This document shows, one piece after another, positions 25,728 through 32,938 of a stretch of DNA of 32,975 nucleotides (the first letter of the stretch is position 1; every line of letters begins with the position of its first letter). Source of the stretch: Alphaproteobacteria bacterium (GTDB lineage Bacteria > Pseudomonadota > Alphaproteobacteria > Sphingomonadales > Sphingomonadaceae). The notes below the pieces were generated by a model, which was given only the letters and a program-made list of their open reading frames with translations, had not been told where the DNA came from and ran no database searches. Made by a program: the position numbers and the translations under genes. The stretch spans positions 1-32,975 of the forward strand of contig JAUHYZ010000026.1 of assembly GCA_030426245.1 (NCBI GenBank). The letters are read 5' to 3'.

Positions 25728-26966
25728 ATGAAACACAAACGAATTCGCGGCCTGGTGCCGGCAATGGCTTCGGCGGTGCCGGGATCTGACTCTGTGCCGG
25801 AATTGCTGGCCGAGCTCACGCAGGGCGTCTCGGATTTTAAAGCCCGCCACAGTGCCCAGCTCGATGAAGTGACACAGATGGTAGAATCCCAGCAAGCGAC
25901 GATTGACAGCTTGCGTGCTGGAGGCGGTGGAGTTTCCGCCTCCATTATTCATCCCGCAGGCGGCCTACGGCAGGGCGGCCGCAGTGTGATGCCGATCGAC
26001 GCCGAGACACTGGAAGGCTTCCACGCCCAGATGATGGGGCGCCCCAATGCGGGCATGACGACGCAGAGCAATCCCGATGGCGGCTACACGGTGGCCCCGG
26101 AAATCGACCAGCAGATTGATGCCTTCGTTCGGGACAGCAGCGTGATGCGCTCGCTGGCACGCGTGGTGGCCCTTCCAGATGGAATGGGCCATTGGGAAAA
26201 GATCCTTGGCCGCAGCGGCGCGCAGAGCGCCTGGGCTGGGGAAGAAGACGATCGCAATGACACCGCCACCGGAGTGCTGGGCAAGGTCGAGCTACATCCG
26301 CATGAGCTTTACGCCATCCCGATGCTGACCAATCATTTGTTGGAGGATTCCGGCTTCGACATTCAGGCATTTGTGGAGGAAGATGTTGCCGGCGAATTCG
26401 CGCTGACAGAAGGCGCTGCATTCATCTCCGGCGACGGCGTCAAGAAGCCTCGTGGCTTCCTGACCTTCGACGCTACGACCGAGGCTGATGCCGACCGACC
26501 GTTCGGCAAGCTCCAGTATGTTGCGACGGGGCAGAGCGGCGCATTCGCGTCCAGCAATCCGGCCGACAAGTTGATGGATCTGGTGACGGCGCTGCGTCGG
26601 CCCTACCGCCAGGGTGACGGTGTTGCATGGCTGATGAATTCCACCACGGCGAACGTGGTGAGGAAGTTCAAGGACGGCCAGGGTAACTACCTTTGGACTG
26701 CTTCAATCACTGCTGGTCAGCCCGACCGTCTGGGCGGATACCCTGTCGCCATCGACGAATCGATGCCGGATATCGGTGCGGATGAATTCGCCGTTGCCTT
26801 CGGCAATTGGCGCAAGGGCTATGCCATCATCGATAAGCCGGGCCTTGTCCTGATTGTCGATCGGGTCACGAAGAAGGGCTGGACCAAGCTCTACTTCGCC
26901 CGCCGCGTCGGCGGCGGCCTGGTTGATTCGAACGCGATCAAACTGCTGAAGTTCTCGGGCAGCTGA
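25728..26966 (+). CDS. HK97-family phage major capsid protein
   Basis: A 412-aa HK97-fold (gp5-like) major capsid protein. The first about 65 residues are a charged helix (ELLAELTQGVSDFKARHSAQLDEVTQMVESQQATID), the usual delta/scaffold domain removed by a prohead protease. The core then has QSNPDGGYTVAPEIDQQIDAFVRDSSVMRSLARVV, the E-loop-like segment, FISGDGVKKPRGFLTF and the DGQGNYLWTASITAGQPDRLGGYPV region, all typical. The RBS is GGAAGGAC. The odd point is context: no protease gene beside it, so the scaffold would need removal by a helper's enzyme, or the protein is a relic. The frame is intact from end to end. Confidence 0.9.
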   Translation: MKHKRIRGLVPAMASAVPGSDSVPELLAELTQGVSDFKARHSAQLDEVTQMVESQQATIDSLRAGGGGVSASIIHPAGGLRQGGRSVMPIDAETLEGFHAQMMGRPNAGMTTQSNPDGGYTVAPEIDQQIDAFVRDSSVMRSLARVVALPDGMGHWEKILGRSGAQSAWAGEEDDRNDTATGVLGKVELHPHELYAIPMLTNHLLEDSGFDIQAFVEEDVAGEFALTEGAAFISGDGVKKPRGFLTFDATTEADADRPFGKLQYVATGQSGAFASSNPADKLMDLVTALRRPYRQGDGVAWLMNSTTANVVRKFKDGQGNYLWTASITAGQPDRLGGYPVAIDESMPDIGADEFAVAFGNWRKGYAIIDKPGLVLIVDRVTKKGWTKLYFARRVGGGLVDSNAIKLLKFSGS

Positions 26967-26970
26967 TCTG

Positions 26971-27177
26971 GTGGCGAAAGCTCTGAAAGTGATCGGTATG
27001 GTGGCGGGCGTGGTCGCGATCGCAGCGACCGGCGGCGCGGCGCTGGCGCCCGCCCTGGGATTGTCGACAGCGACGGCCGCGACACTCACCACAATCGCGG
27101 GGATTTCATCGCTGCCATGCGCGCCGGAATTAACTGGCATGCAGCTGCGAACCCATTGGCCAGGTGCGCCGCCGTGA
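26971..27177 (+). CDS. Small hydrophobic protein, tandem copy 1 (phage-tail-like N-terminus)
   Basis: A 68-aa protein from a GTG start, 4 bases after the capsid gene. Residues 6-48 are nearly all hydrophobic or small (VIGMVAGVVAIAATGGAALAP onward), enough for one or two membrane spans. It is duplicated 252 bases downstream with about 57 of 68 residues identical. The hydrophobic leader resembles the start of a large tail protein in related prophages, so the pair may be leftovers of a deletion; a holin-like role is an alternative. It ends in LRTHWPGAPP. Confidence 0.6.
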   Translation: MAKALKVIGMVAGVVAIAATGGAALAPALGLSTATAATLTTIAGISSLPCAPELTGMQLRTHWPGAPP

Positions 27178-27197
27178 CGCTGAAACACGCAACCTGA
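27174..27197 (+). pseudogene. Truncated 5' remnant of the following phage gene
   Basis: GTG ACG CTG AAA CAC GCA ACC TGA, overlapping the end of tandem copy 1 exactly as the ATG ACG CTG ATG of the intact gene (27426) overlaps copy 2. It is seven sense codons long and best seen as the edge of the duplication. Any translation is trivial. Confidence 0.5.
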
Positions 27198-27222
27198 ATT
27201 CCATTTCAACCGGACGCATCAA

Positions 27223-27429
27223 ATGGCGAAAGTAGCAAAAGTGATCGGAATGGTGGCCGGTGTGGTGGCAATCCTCGCGACCGGCGGCGCAGCACTGGCG
27301 CCCGCCCTGGGATTATCGACAGCGACGGCCGCAACACTCACCACGATCGCCGGAATCTCTTCACTGCCCGCTGGTCAGGAATCGATCGGAATTCAACTGC
27401 GAACCGCCTGGCCAGGGGATCCACCATGA
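27223..27429 (+). CDS. Small hydrophobic protein, tandem copy 2
   Basis: A 68-aa paralogue of the preceding gene, with the same hydrophobic core and the same ending (IQLRTAWPGDPP). Differences cluster at residues 4-5, 18, 50-57, 62 and 66. DNA alignment with 26971-27183 is gapless. It overlaps the next gene's ATG (ATGA), and the upstream context differs from that of copy 1. It starts with ATG. Confidence 0.6.
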   Translation: MAKVAKVIGMVAGVVAILATGGAALAPALGLSTATAATLTTIAGISSLPAGQESIGIQLRTAWPGDPP

Positions 27430-28085
27430 CGCTGATGAATGGCTTTGCCCATGCGCGCGAAGCCAGAATTTACACCGATTGCGCATGGCTCGCGATGCCT
27501 GAAGCCCGCATCATCGCATTCAAGCCGAAGACCTTTGTCGGCCTCAATTGGCCCTTTGTGGTGGCGACTTCGTATTTGAGCGAAGCGCAGTGGCTCGATC
27601 GCACTGTACAGCGTGTGGGTGTCGCCAATCCTCCCGAGCTAGGTGATGTACTGGACATTCTCGGAGATGAGTTAAGCCAATTCCAGCACGAGAATCCAAA
27701 CAGCAGGGCTGACATGTTGGTGGCTGGATATGACCGATTTGAGCGCTGCTGCCGCCTGTTTTGTATTTCCAGTATAGACAAGGCCCAGGCGCCTGCCTGC
27801 CAGCCTACCGAGCTCACCGCCTACACAAGCAGCGGCACAGAAACCGCCGCCTGGGAGCGTGGAAACAGAATTGGTTGGAACCGGAAGCGCATGCTGGCTG
27901 TGATCGATGAGCAGCGCAAATCGCGCGTCGAAAGCCCACCCTTCGGTGAGGTGTACTCGATCGGCGGCACGGCGGTGGAAGTCAAAGTGACCGAGCAGGG
28001 GACCTCAACACGCGTGGTGAGGCATTGGAACGACGCCCTGGGTGCGCCGATCCGACCAAGTGGAAGGCAAGCATATGGCATTTAG
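27426..28085 (+). CDS. Phage-associated protein of unknown function, 219 aa
   Basis: Soluble protein of unknown role. The opening MTLMNGFAHAREARIYTDCAW and the following FKPKTFVGLNWPFVVATS show alternating short strands, which recalls N-terminal-nucleophile-hydrolase-like phage proteins, but without a firm match. Cys residues at 19, 108, 112 and 124 (approx.) might be structural. It sits between the duplicated small genes and the tape measure, which in siphoviruses is where tail-tube, chaperone and connector genes lie. It overlaps the tape measure start by 11 bases. Confidence 0.6.
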   Translation: MTLMNGFAHAREARIYTDCAWLAMPEARIIAFKPKTFVGLNWPFVVATSYLSEAQWLDRTVQRVGVANPPELGDVLDILGDELSQFQHENPNSRADMLVAGYDRFERCCRLFCISSIDKAQAPACQPTELTAYTSSGTETAAWERGNRIGWNRKRMLAVIDEQRKSRVESPPFGEVYSIGGTAVEVKVTEQGTSTRVVRHWNDALGAPIRPSGRQAYGI

Positions 28086-30315
28086 TGCACTGATTGGCGC
28101 CTTGCGCGTCACGCTGGGCCTGGATTCGGCCGAGTTCAGCGATGGCGCAAACAGCGCCACGCGCCGCGCCAAAGCGATGGAAAAGGATTTCGCGCGCTTC
28201 TCTGGCCGGATGACCAACATCGGCAAGAACCTCTCCCTCGCGATCACTGCGCCGCTTGCAGGCATCGGCTTGGCAATGGCGCGAGCGAGTGGGCAGATGG
28301 CCAATGAGGCGAAGCAAATGAGCAACGCCGCCACGCTTGCCGGGGAGGGGTTCGAAGAGTTCCAGCGCCAGTCCTACGCCGCGCGTGGTGTTGGCATCGA
28401 ATTCGAAAAGCTCGGAGACATTTTCAAAGACGTGCGAGACAAGATCGGTGACTTCGCCGCCACGGGCGGCGGCGAGATGGCCGATTTCTTCGAAAACATC
28501 GCCCCGAAGGTCGGTTTGACCGCCGATGCCTTCAAGGGACTTAGCGGCAAGGATGCGCTCCAGCTCTATTACAATTCTCTGGAGAAAGCCGGCGTCAGCC
28601 AGGAAGAGATGGTGTTTTACCTGGAGGCCATTGGCGATGAGGCGAGCGGCCTCATTCCGTTGCTGCAATCGAACGGGAAGGCATTCGATGAACTGGGCAA
28701 AAAGGCCAAGATCATCGGCAAGGACGATGCCAAGCAGCTCAAGGAATACAACGCCGCTCAGCTCGAAATGGAAGGATCGATGCGCAAGCTGACGATCGCT
28801 GTGGTGAACAGCGGTCTACTTGAGGCGATTACGGACCTGGTGGAAGGCGTTGCTGATTTCGTCGGCCGGCTATCCGAAACCAATCCGAAGATCGTGAAGT
28901 GGACGGCCATCGTGGGCGCCATCGCTGCTACTGTCGGGCCGGTGATAGGTGTGTTTGGCGGCCTGATCGGCGTGGTGGGAAAGATGATACCACTGCTCGG
29001 CTCGCTGGCCCCTGCAATCTCGATCGTCAGCAAAGCCCTGCTGTTCCTGGCGGCAAATCCCGCCATCCTGGCATTCGCGGCCGTGGTGGGAGGCATCTAC
29101 CTGGCCTGGAGGAATTGGGACAAGATCGAACCCATCATCGTCAACCTCTACAATGCGGTGAAGACATGGGTGATCGACAAGCTGACGGCCGCCTGGGATT
29201 TCGTGAAGGGCGCCGTGACCGCTTATTTCGATCTCTATTGGTCGCTCACCAGCAAGGCGATCGATGCCGTAGCTTCGTTATATCAGGGCGTGAAAACCTG
29301 GCTTCAGGACAAGCTGACCGGTGTTTTCGATTATGTGAAGGGCAAGGTGGAGGCTGTCGGTGCAATCTTCGAATGGCTCTATGACAAGGTAGTAGGCCAT
29401 TCATGGATCCCCGACATGGTGGACGGCATCGCGCGGGAGATGGCCCGCCTGGATGCAGTCATGGCGGCGCCGGCGGCGAAGGCCGCGAAAAAGACCAGCG
29501 AAGCCATGCGCGCTCTTGCCAGCGACGTGCGGGCGATGATGGACCGCCTGTTTCCTGAAGCCGCCCGTTTGAAGGAATATCTGGAAGATATCGCCACTAT
29601 CGACAAGGCGGTGAAGCTGGGGGCAGGCAAGGGCGGACTGACGGCCGACCAGGCCAGCCTGGCACGCTACCGCGCCGGCGTGAGCCTGGCGGGCTACGAT
29701 CCTTTTTCGGGCGATGGCATCAAGATACTTCTGCCGCGATCCGGGCAGGAACCGCTGACGAAAGAGGCGCAGGAAAAGCTGGAGGAATTCACCCGGAGTA
29801 TGGCGCGCCAGAGCGACAAGATCCGGGCCACCAACGTGCGTATTGCCGAAAGCTTCAAGGACATGGCCCAGAAGACACTGGATTCGCTCCAGGGGCTGGT
29901 GAATTCGGTAAAGGGCGGCGGTTTCCTCGATATCCTGTCTTCGATTTTCGACGTGGTGCTGCAGCTCGGCAGCGTCGGCGTCTTCGGCAAGACGTTTGCG
30001 AAGAACCTGAACAGAACAATGCCCGCTTATGCCGGCGGAACGAACTTCCATCCTGGAGGGCTAGCGATGGTGGGCGAGCGCGGGCCGGAAGTGGTGGACT
30101 TGCCGCGCGGCTCAAAAGTCTATCCCAACGGCACTGGCCCGGGCGGTAGCGGTGGACGGATTGAAATCGTCGATACGACCGGGCTCTTCAAGCTTCGTGT
30201 AGAAGGCATTGCGGGTAAGGTTGTGAGCGCTGCTGCGCCGGTCATAATGGAGGGTAGCAAGAACGCCACGATGGCACAGATGGGCCGAATGCGGACCAGA
30301 ACGATAGGAGGGTGA
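28075..30315 (+). CDS. Phage tail tape measure protein
   Basis: 746 aa from the ATG at 28075, preceded by GGAAGG. The N-terminal SALIGALRVTLGLDSAEFSDG is the usual tape-measure opening, followed by long amphipathic helices. A strongly hydrophobic middle region (about residues 270-345, GAIAATVGPVIGVFGGLIGVVG to LLFLAANPAILAFAAVVGGIYLAW) fits membrane insertion during DNA injection. The repeated WVIDKLTAAWDFVKGAV / WLQDKLTGVFDYVKGKV units are typical helical repeats. The end carries FHPGGLAMVGERGPEVVDLPRGSKVYPN, a common C-terminal signature. At about 0.15 nm per residue it would set a tail near 110 nm (inference). Tail-tube and baseplate genes are missing from the element. Confidence 0.88.
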   Translation: MAFSALIGALRVTLGLDSAEFSDGANSATRRAKAMEKDFARFSGRMTNIGKNLSLAITAPLAGIGLAMARASGQMANEAKQMSNAATLAGEGFEEFQRQSYAARGVGIEFEKLGDIFKDVRDKIGDFAATGGGEMADFFENIAPKVGLTADAFKGLSGKDALQLYYNSLEKAGVSQEEMVFYLEAIGDEASGLIPLLQSNGKAFDELGKKAKIIGKDDAKQLKEYNAAQLEMEGSMRKLTIAVVNSGLLEAITDLVEGVADFVGRLSETNPKIVKWTAIVGAIAATVGPVIGVFGGLIGVVGKMIPLLGSLAPAISIVSKALLFLAANPAILAFAAVVGGIYLAWRNWDKIEPIIVNLYNAVKTWVIDKLTAAWDFVKGAVTAYFDLYWSLTSKAIDAVASLYQGVKTWLQDKLTGVFDYVKGKVEAVGAIFEWLYDKVVGHSWIPDMVDGIAREMARLDAVMAAPAAKAAKKTSEAMRALASDVRAMMDRLFPEAARLKEYLEDIATIDKAVKLGAGKGGLTADQASLARYRAGVSLAGYDPFSGDGIKILLPRSGQEPLTKEAQEKLEEFTRSMARQSDKIRATNVRIAESFKDMAQKTLDSLQGLVNSVKGGGFLDILSSIFDVVLQLGSVGVFGKTFAKNLNRTMPAYAGGTNFHPGGLAMVGERGPEVVDLPRGSKVYPNGTGPGGSGGRIEIVDTTGLFKLRVEGIAGKVVSAAAPVIMEGSKNATMAQMGRMRTRTIGG

Positions 30316-30316
30316 G

Positions 30317-30607
30317 TTGGCGCGCGTGACTATTGATGCAAGCAAAATGAAATTCGACCCTGGCTCCGAGGCGTCAGCCGTTTGGCCCCTGGCCTTCGTC
30401 GCACTCTATGCCCAGCTCGTAATGGCAAAAATGGTCGAGCCCGGTGAACTGGCGCAAGTCTTGCGCGAAACGAGGTTGCCGGGGGATTCGCATGGAGAAC
30501 TTCGATCCGCCATCGCCGACATTGCCCGGCAGTTTGAGCATGCTGATCGGCTTTCTACCGGGGAAGCGCAGCCAGGTGGCGGAAAGCCGGATCTCACGAT
30601 CGTTTGA
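30317..30607 (+). CDS. Hypothetical protein, 96 aa
   Basis: Unknown family. Start TTG at 30317 immediately after GGAGGGTGAG, one base beyond the tape measure's stop; GTG at 30326 or ATG at 30347 are alternatives. It has a hydrophobic stretch VWPLAFVALYAQLVMAKMV (residues 22-40) that might be one membrane span, then a charged helix. The position after the tape measure and the hydrophobic segment are all that can be said. It is followed by a hairpin. Confidence 0.5.
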   Translation: MARVTIDASKMKFDPGSEASAVWPLAFVALYAQLVMAKMVEPGELAQVLRETRLPGDSHGELRSAIADIARQFEHADRLSTGEAQPGGGKPDLTIV

Positions 30608-30636
30608 CGTATTGCTTCGTCTGTGGCTTTATTGAC

Positions 30637-30669
30637 GGGCCGAACCGCTGCGCCAACAGCGGCCGGCCC
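30637..30669 (+). terminator. Long hairpin after the structural-gene block, probable terminator
   Basis: Stem GGGCCG-AA-CCGCTG paired with CAGCGG-C-CGGCCC (12 bp with a small asymmetric bulge) around loop CGCCAA. It lies in the 91-base gap after the 30317 gene. There is no downstream T run, so Rho-independent termination is not certain. Confidence 0.45.
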
Positions 30670-30698
30670 TGACCAAAGCAACCTAGAAGGAGGTTACC

Positions 30699-31001
30699 GT
30701 GGCTAATACACCCCTACAGTCGGAATCCGTCTCCGCAAACCAGCAGCTGACCCTGCTCGATGCTTCGAACGCAATTCATGCGATCGCCAGCGATATCGAG
30801 GATGCGGCCGCGCTCTGCAATGCGCTGTCCCAAAGCGAAGTCTTCGCCCGAACAGGCGAGCAGCCGCAGCTGGCACTGAATGCCGTTGTCACGTTGCTGG
30901 AGGGCCTGGCCGCGAAGGGCGAGGCGGAAAGCGAAAGATTCGGGGATGCGGCGACAACGCAGCGCGTCGGCAACGTCGAGCCTTTTCCGGGCCGCGAATA
31001 G
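30699..31001 (+). CDS. Hypothetical protein, 100 aa
   Basis: Unknown family. GTG start at 30699 preceded by an excellent AAGGAGGT. Soluble and helical (TLLDASNAIHAIASDIEDAAALCNALSQSE), ending in an acidic/basic tail. The strong ribosome site implies it is made in quantity. It lies alone between a hairpin and the regulator's operator, so it may be its own small transcription unit. Confidence 0.6.
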   Translation: MANTPLQSESVSANQQLTLLDASNAIHAIASDIEDAAALCNALSQSEVFARTGEQPQLALNAVVTLLEGLAAKGEAESERFGDAATTQRVGNVEPFPGRE

Positions 31002-31017
31002 TCGATTTCCCTTGTGT

Positions 31018-31054
31018 TCCGTAACGCTACGGATTATGTCCGTAGCGTTACGGA
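31018..31054. promoter_or_regulatory. 14+7+14 inverted repeat, probable operator of the regulator gene
   Basis: CCGTAACGCTACGG (31019-31032) and its exact complement CCGTAGCGTTACGG (31040-31053) are separated by ATTATGT; an additional outer T-A pair extends the arms to 15. Each arm is also nearly palindromic (CCGTA...TACGG), so they form two operator-like sites 21 bp apart, two helix turns. The right arm overlaps the SD-like GGAG just before the ATG at 31064, so it could act on DNA (repressor) or on RNA (hairpin hiding the ribosome site). Confidence 0.7.
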
Positions 31055-31063
31055 GAAAGTGAG

Positions 31064-31597
31064 ATGGCTGCCAAGCCCTTTGAACACCCGCTGTTCCCCC
31101 TGGCGATCTTCCTCAAGATCACGCCAGAAGATCGTACAACCATAGAGAACTGGCTTCGATCGGGCGCGTTGGTTGCGTCCAAAAATGACGATCGGGGGAA
31201 ATATTTCAGCATGGCGGACCTTCTAAAGGTCGAACTGATGCATCGTCTTCGGTCTCGCCTTGGTATTCCGCCGGCAACCGCAGGCAAAATTGCCGATCAA
31301 ATGATTGCGGACTATTTGCCCCGAGCCGGTGATGATCTTCTGTCGATAATCGATAATGCGGCGGCGGTTGATGAAACAGACTACTTTCCGACCTATTCGA
31401 TTGGGCGAAGCGAGGATGGAGAGATTCTAGCTTCCCTTGGGCAGGGCGCATGGGATGATCCAGTGCTGACCCTTCCTGTCGGAATTCTTGGCCGCCTGAC
31501 TGCCGCCAAAGCTCAAAAATACATGGAGTTCGTGGATAGCGATATGCGCGAACTGCAGAAACGCGCCAAAGCGCTGCTGGCGGAAGCAAAGAATTGA
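31064..31597 (+). CDS. Putative winged-helix/MerR-like regulator of the element
   Basis: A 177-aa protein. Residues 21-60, TPEDRTTIENWLRSGALVASKNDDRGKYFSMADLLKVELMHRLRSRLG, read like a MerR-type winged helix with the usual aromatic-Ser-x-x-Asp-Leu segment (YFSMADLLKV). The rest is helical, with a likely coiled coil at the end (DSDMRELQKRAKALLAEAKN). No known sensor domain. It sits behind the 14+7+14 inverted repeat, consistent with autoregulation, and just upstream of the integrase, so it could control integration/excision (repressor or Xis-like). This is an inference from fold-like sequence and position. Confidence 0.6.
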   Translation: MAAKPFEHPLFPLAIFLKITPEDRTTIENWLRSGALVASKNDDRGKYFSMADLLKVELMHRLRSRLGIPPATAGKIADQMIADYLPRAGDDLLSIIDNAAAVDETDYFPTYSIGRSEDGEILASLGQGAWDDPVLTLPVGILGRLTAAKAQKYMEFVDSDMRELQKRAKALLAEAKN

Positions 31598-31806
31598 GCG
31601 CGCCGGCCGTCATTCGCCAGGCGGATGCTGAAAGGCTATTTGCGGCCGCCAGAAAGGCAGGCCTTCGGCCGTCCAAAGTGCGGATGACGCGTGACTGGTT
31701 AGAGCTCACTTTCGATACATCGCCGGCTACGCCAGACGACAGTGCCAATCCTTGGGATGAGGATGAAGAGCATGCCGAAACGGTATCTCCCGAAGAACGT
31801 CACTGA
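31594..31806 (+). CDS. Hypothetical protein, 70 aa, upstream of the integrase
   Basis: Unknown family. TTG start overlapping the regulator's stop (TTGA). It opens SAPAVIRQADAERLFAAARKAGLRPSKVRMTRDWLELTF, a helix-strand pattern often seen in small integrase-adjacent proteins, and ends in an acidic tail (NPWDEDEEHAETVSPEER). The last 35 bases overlap the integrase start. An excisionase role is possible but not shown. Confidence 0.5.
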   Translation: MSAPAVIRQADAERLFAAARKAGLRPSKVRMTRDWLELTFDTSPATPDDSANPWDEDEEHAETVSPEERH

Positions 31807-32815
31807 ATACCAGGACCGACACGGAAAGTGGCGCTATCGCTTTCGGAAGCGTGGGCTGCCAACATACCATTTTCGCAATGCGCCAGGCACACCGGAATTC
31901 CTGGTCGAGCTAGAGGCAGCTCGCAACGGCAAAACAGAAAAGCCGCCTCGCTTCATCGCTGGAACAGTCGATGCGCTTTGTGTCGCATTCTACGGCTCGC
32001 AGGGATGGCAGCGCATGCAGCCTAGCAGCCAGCGGACATATCGCGGCATCATCGAGCGCTGGCGCAAGCAGCATGGCCAAAAGCCGATTGCGCGCCTTGA
32101 GCCGCGTCACGTCGATAGATGGCTGGCAGACATGTCTGACCGCCCGGCGGCGGCAAATAATCTCCGTAAGGCGCTTTCCCGGCTTTTCCGCTTTGCCGTG
32201 AAGATGGGGTGGGTAGAGCGTAACCCTGTCGATGCAACCGACGCTTACCCGATCGACAGCGACGGCTTCCACGCCTGGACTGAAGATGAAATTTCACAGT
32301 TCCAGAAGAGATGGCCGCTCGGCACTCGCGAGCGGCTTGCCATGGAATTGCTGCTATGGACTGGGCTTCGCCGTGGAGATTTGGTCAAGCTTGGCCGTCA
32401 ACATCGGCAAGACGGTCACTTCCATCTTCGGCATGGAAAGAACAAGAGCAACACGGTGATCCCGGTCGCCAAGGATGTGGCTGCAGCGATCGATGCGATG
32501 GAAGGCGCTGCTGCGCAGCATCTTACATACCTGGTGACCGAATACGGGAAGCCGTTCACCCCGCCCGGCTTCGGCAACTGGTTTAGGCAACGCTGCGATC
32601 TTGCCGAGCTGCCGACCTGCACTGCCCATGGCCTTCGGAAGGCGCTCGCTCGGCGGCTCGCGGAAGGCGGCGCGACGGTGAATCAGGGGAGGGCGGTGAC
32701 GGGCCACAAATCCGATCGCATGTTCGCCCACTATTCCCGAAGCGCCAATCAGGCGGCGCTGGCAGATGGTGCGTTGGCGAACCTTGAGATGACGTTCGCC
32801 AAATCAGATCGCTAA
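31772..32815 (+). CDS. Tyrosine site-specific recombinase (integrase)
   Basis: Tyrosine recombinase of 347 aa that inserts and excises the element at the tRNA-Ser 3' end. N-terminal arm-binding-like domain (TEYQDRHGKWRYRFRKRG), SAM-like core-binding domain (about residues 60-155), catalytic domain with Arg200 (WTGLRRGDL), Lys near 223 (HGKNKS), His286 and Arg289 (AHGLRKALA), His312 (TGHKSDRMF) and nucleophile Tyr321 (AHYSR). All are present, so it should be active. The ATG at 31772 is preferred because GGATGA lies upstream and homologues start just before the PKNVTEYQDRHG segment; the frame extends to a GTG at 31742. It ends 33 bases before attR. Confidence 0.92.
   Translation: MPKRYLPKNVTEYQDRHGKWRYRFRKRGLPTYHFRNAPGTPEFLVELEAARNGKTEKPPRFIAGTVDALCVAFYGSQGWQRMQPSSQRTYRGIIERWRKQHGQKPIARLEPRHVDRWLADMSDRPAAANNLRKALSRLFRFAVKMGWVERNPVDATDAYPIDSDGFHAWTEDEISQFQKRWPLGTRERLAMELLLWTGLRRGDLVKLGRQHRQDGHFHLRHGKNKSNTVIPVAKDVAAAIDAMEGAAAQHLTYLVTEYGKPFTPPGFGNWFRQRCDLAELPTCTAHGLRKALARRLAEGGATVNQGRAVTGHKSDRMFAHYSRSANQAALADGALANLEMTFAKSDR
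32773..32802. repeat. Possible integrase arm-type sites, right end
   Basis: GTTGGCGAACC (32773-32783) and the inverted GTTCGCCAA (32794-32802) overlap the last codons of the integrase gene, 47-66 bases inside attR. The first is identical to 22819-22829 at the left end. This matches arm-type sites known at the ends of lambda-like elements; binding is not shown. Confidence 0.5.
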
Positions 32816-32848
32816 ACAATTGATATACAGGTGTTTTATTATGGGTAA

Positions 32849-32863
32849 TGGCGGACAGGGTGG
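32849..32863 (+). repeat. attR core, within the tRNA-Ser 3' end
   Basis: TGGCGGACAGGGTGG, identical to 22719-22733. Here it is part of the complete tRNA gene, so integration restored a functional 3' end including CCA. Confidence 0.88.
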
Positions 32864-32938
32864 GATTCGAACCCACGATGGGCTTGCACCCATGCCGGTT
32901 TTCAAGACCGGTGCATTCAACCGCTCTGCCACCTGTCC
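32849..32938 (-). tRNA. tRNA-Ser (anticodon UGA)
   Basis: Class II tRNA of 90 nt including the encoded CCA (32849-32851) and discriminator G. On the minus strand: acceptor GGACAGG pairs with CCTGTCC; anticodon stem CCGGT/ACCGG with loop CTTGAAA, anticodon TGA; a long variable arm (ATGGG-TGCAAG-CCCAT) and T-loop GTGGG-TTCGAAT-CCCAC. It reads UCA/UCG/UCU-type serine codons, mainly UCA. It is the integration target of the element to its left. Confidence 0.95.

Larger units (their letters stand above)
22719..32863 (+). mobile_element. 10.1 kb integrated phage-like element in tRNA-Ser(UGA)
   Basis: Bounded by a 15-bp exact direct repeat (22719-22733 and 32849-32863). The right copy is the 3' end of tRNA-Ser including CCA, and the integrase gene ends 34 bases from it: the standard arrangement of an island that targets a tRNA 3' end. 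One copy plus contents is 10,130 bp. All genes point the same way: replication ATPase, small HTH and unknown genes, major capsid, tail tape measure, regulator, integrase. Large terminase, portal, protease, baseplate and lysis genes are absent. It is either a deletion derivative of a siphovirus-like prophage or a capsid-encoding satellite. Confidence 0.9.

Noticed and set aside
26971..27435. The duplicated small genes as insertion-sequence ends
   Set aside because: There are no terminal inverted repeats, transposase or target-site duplications; the units align as coding copies and continue into the next gene's start.
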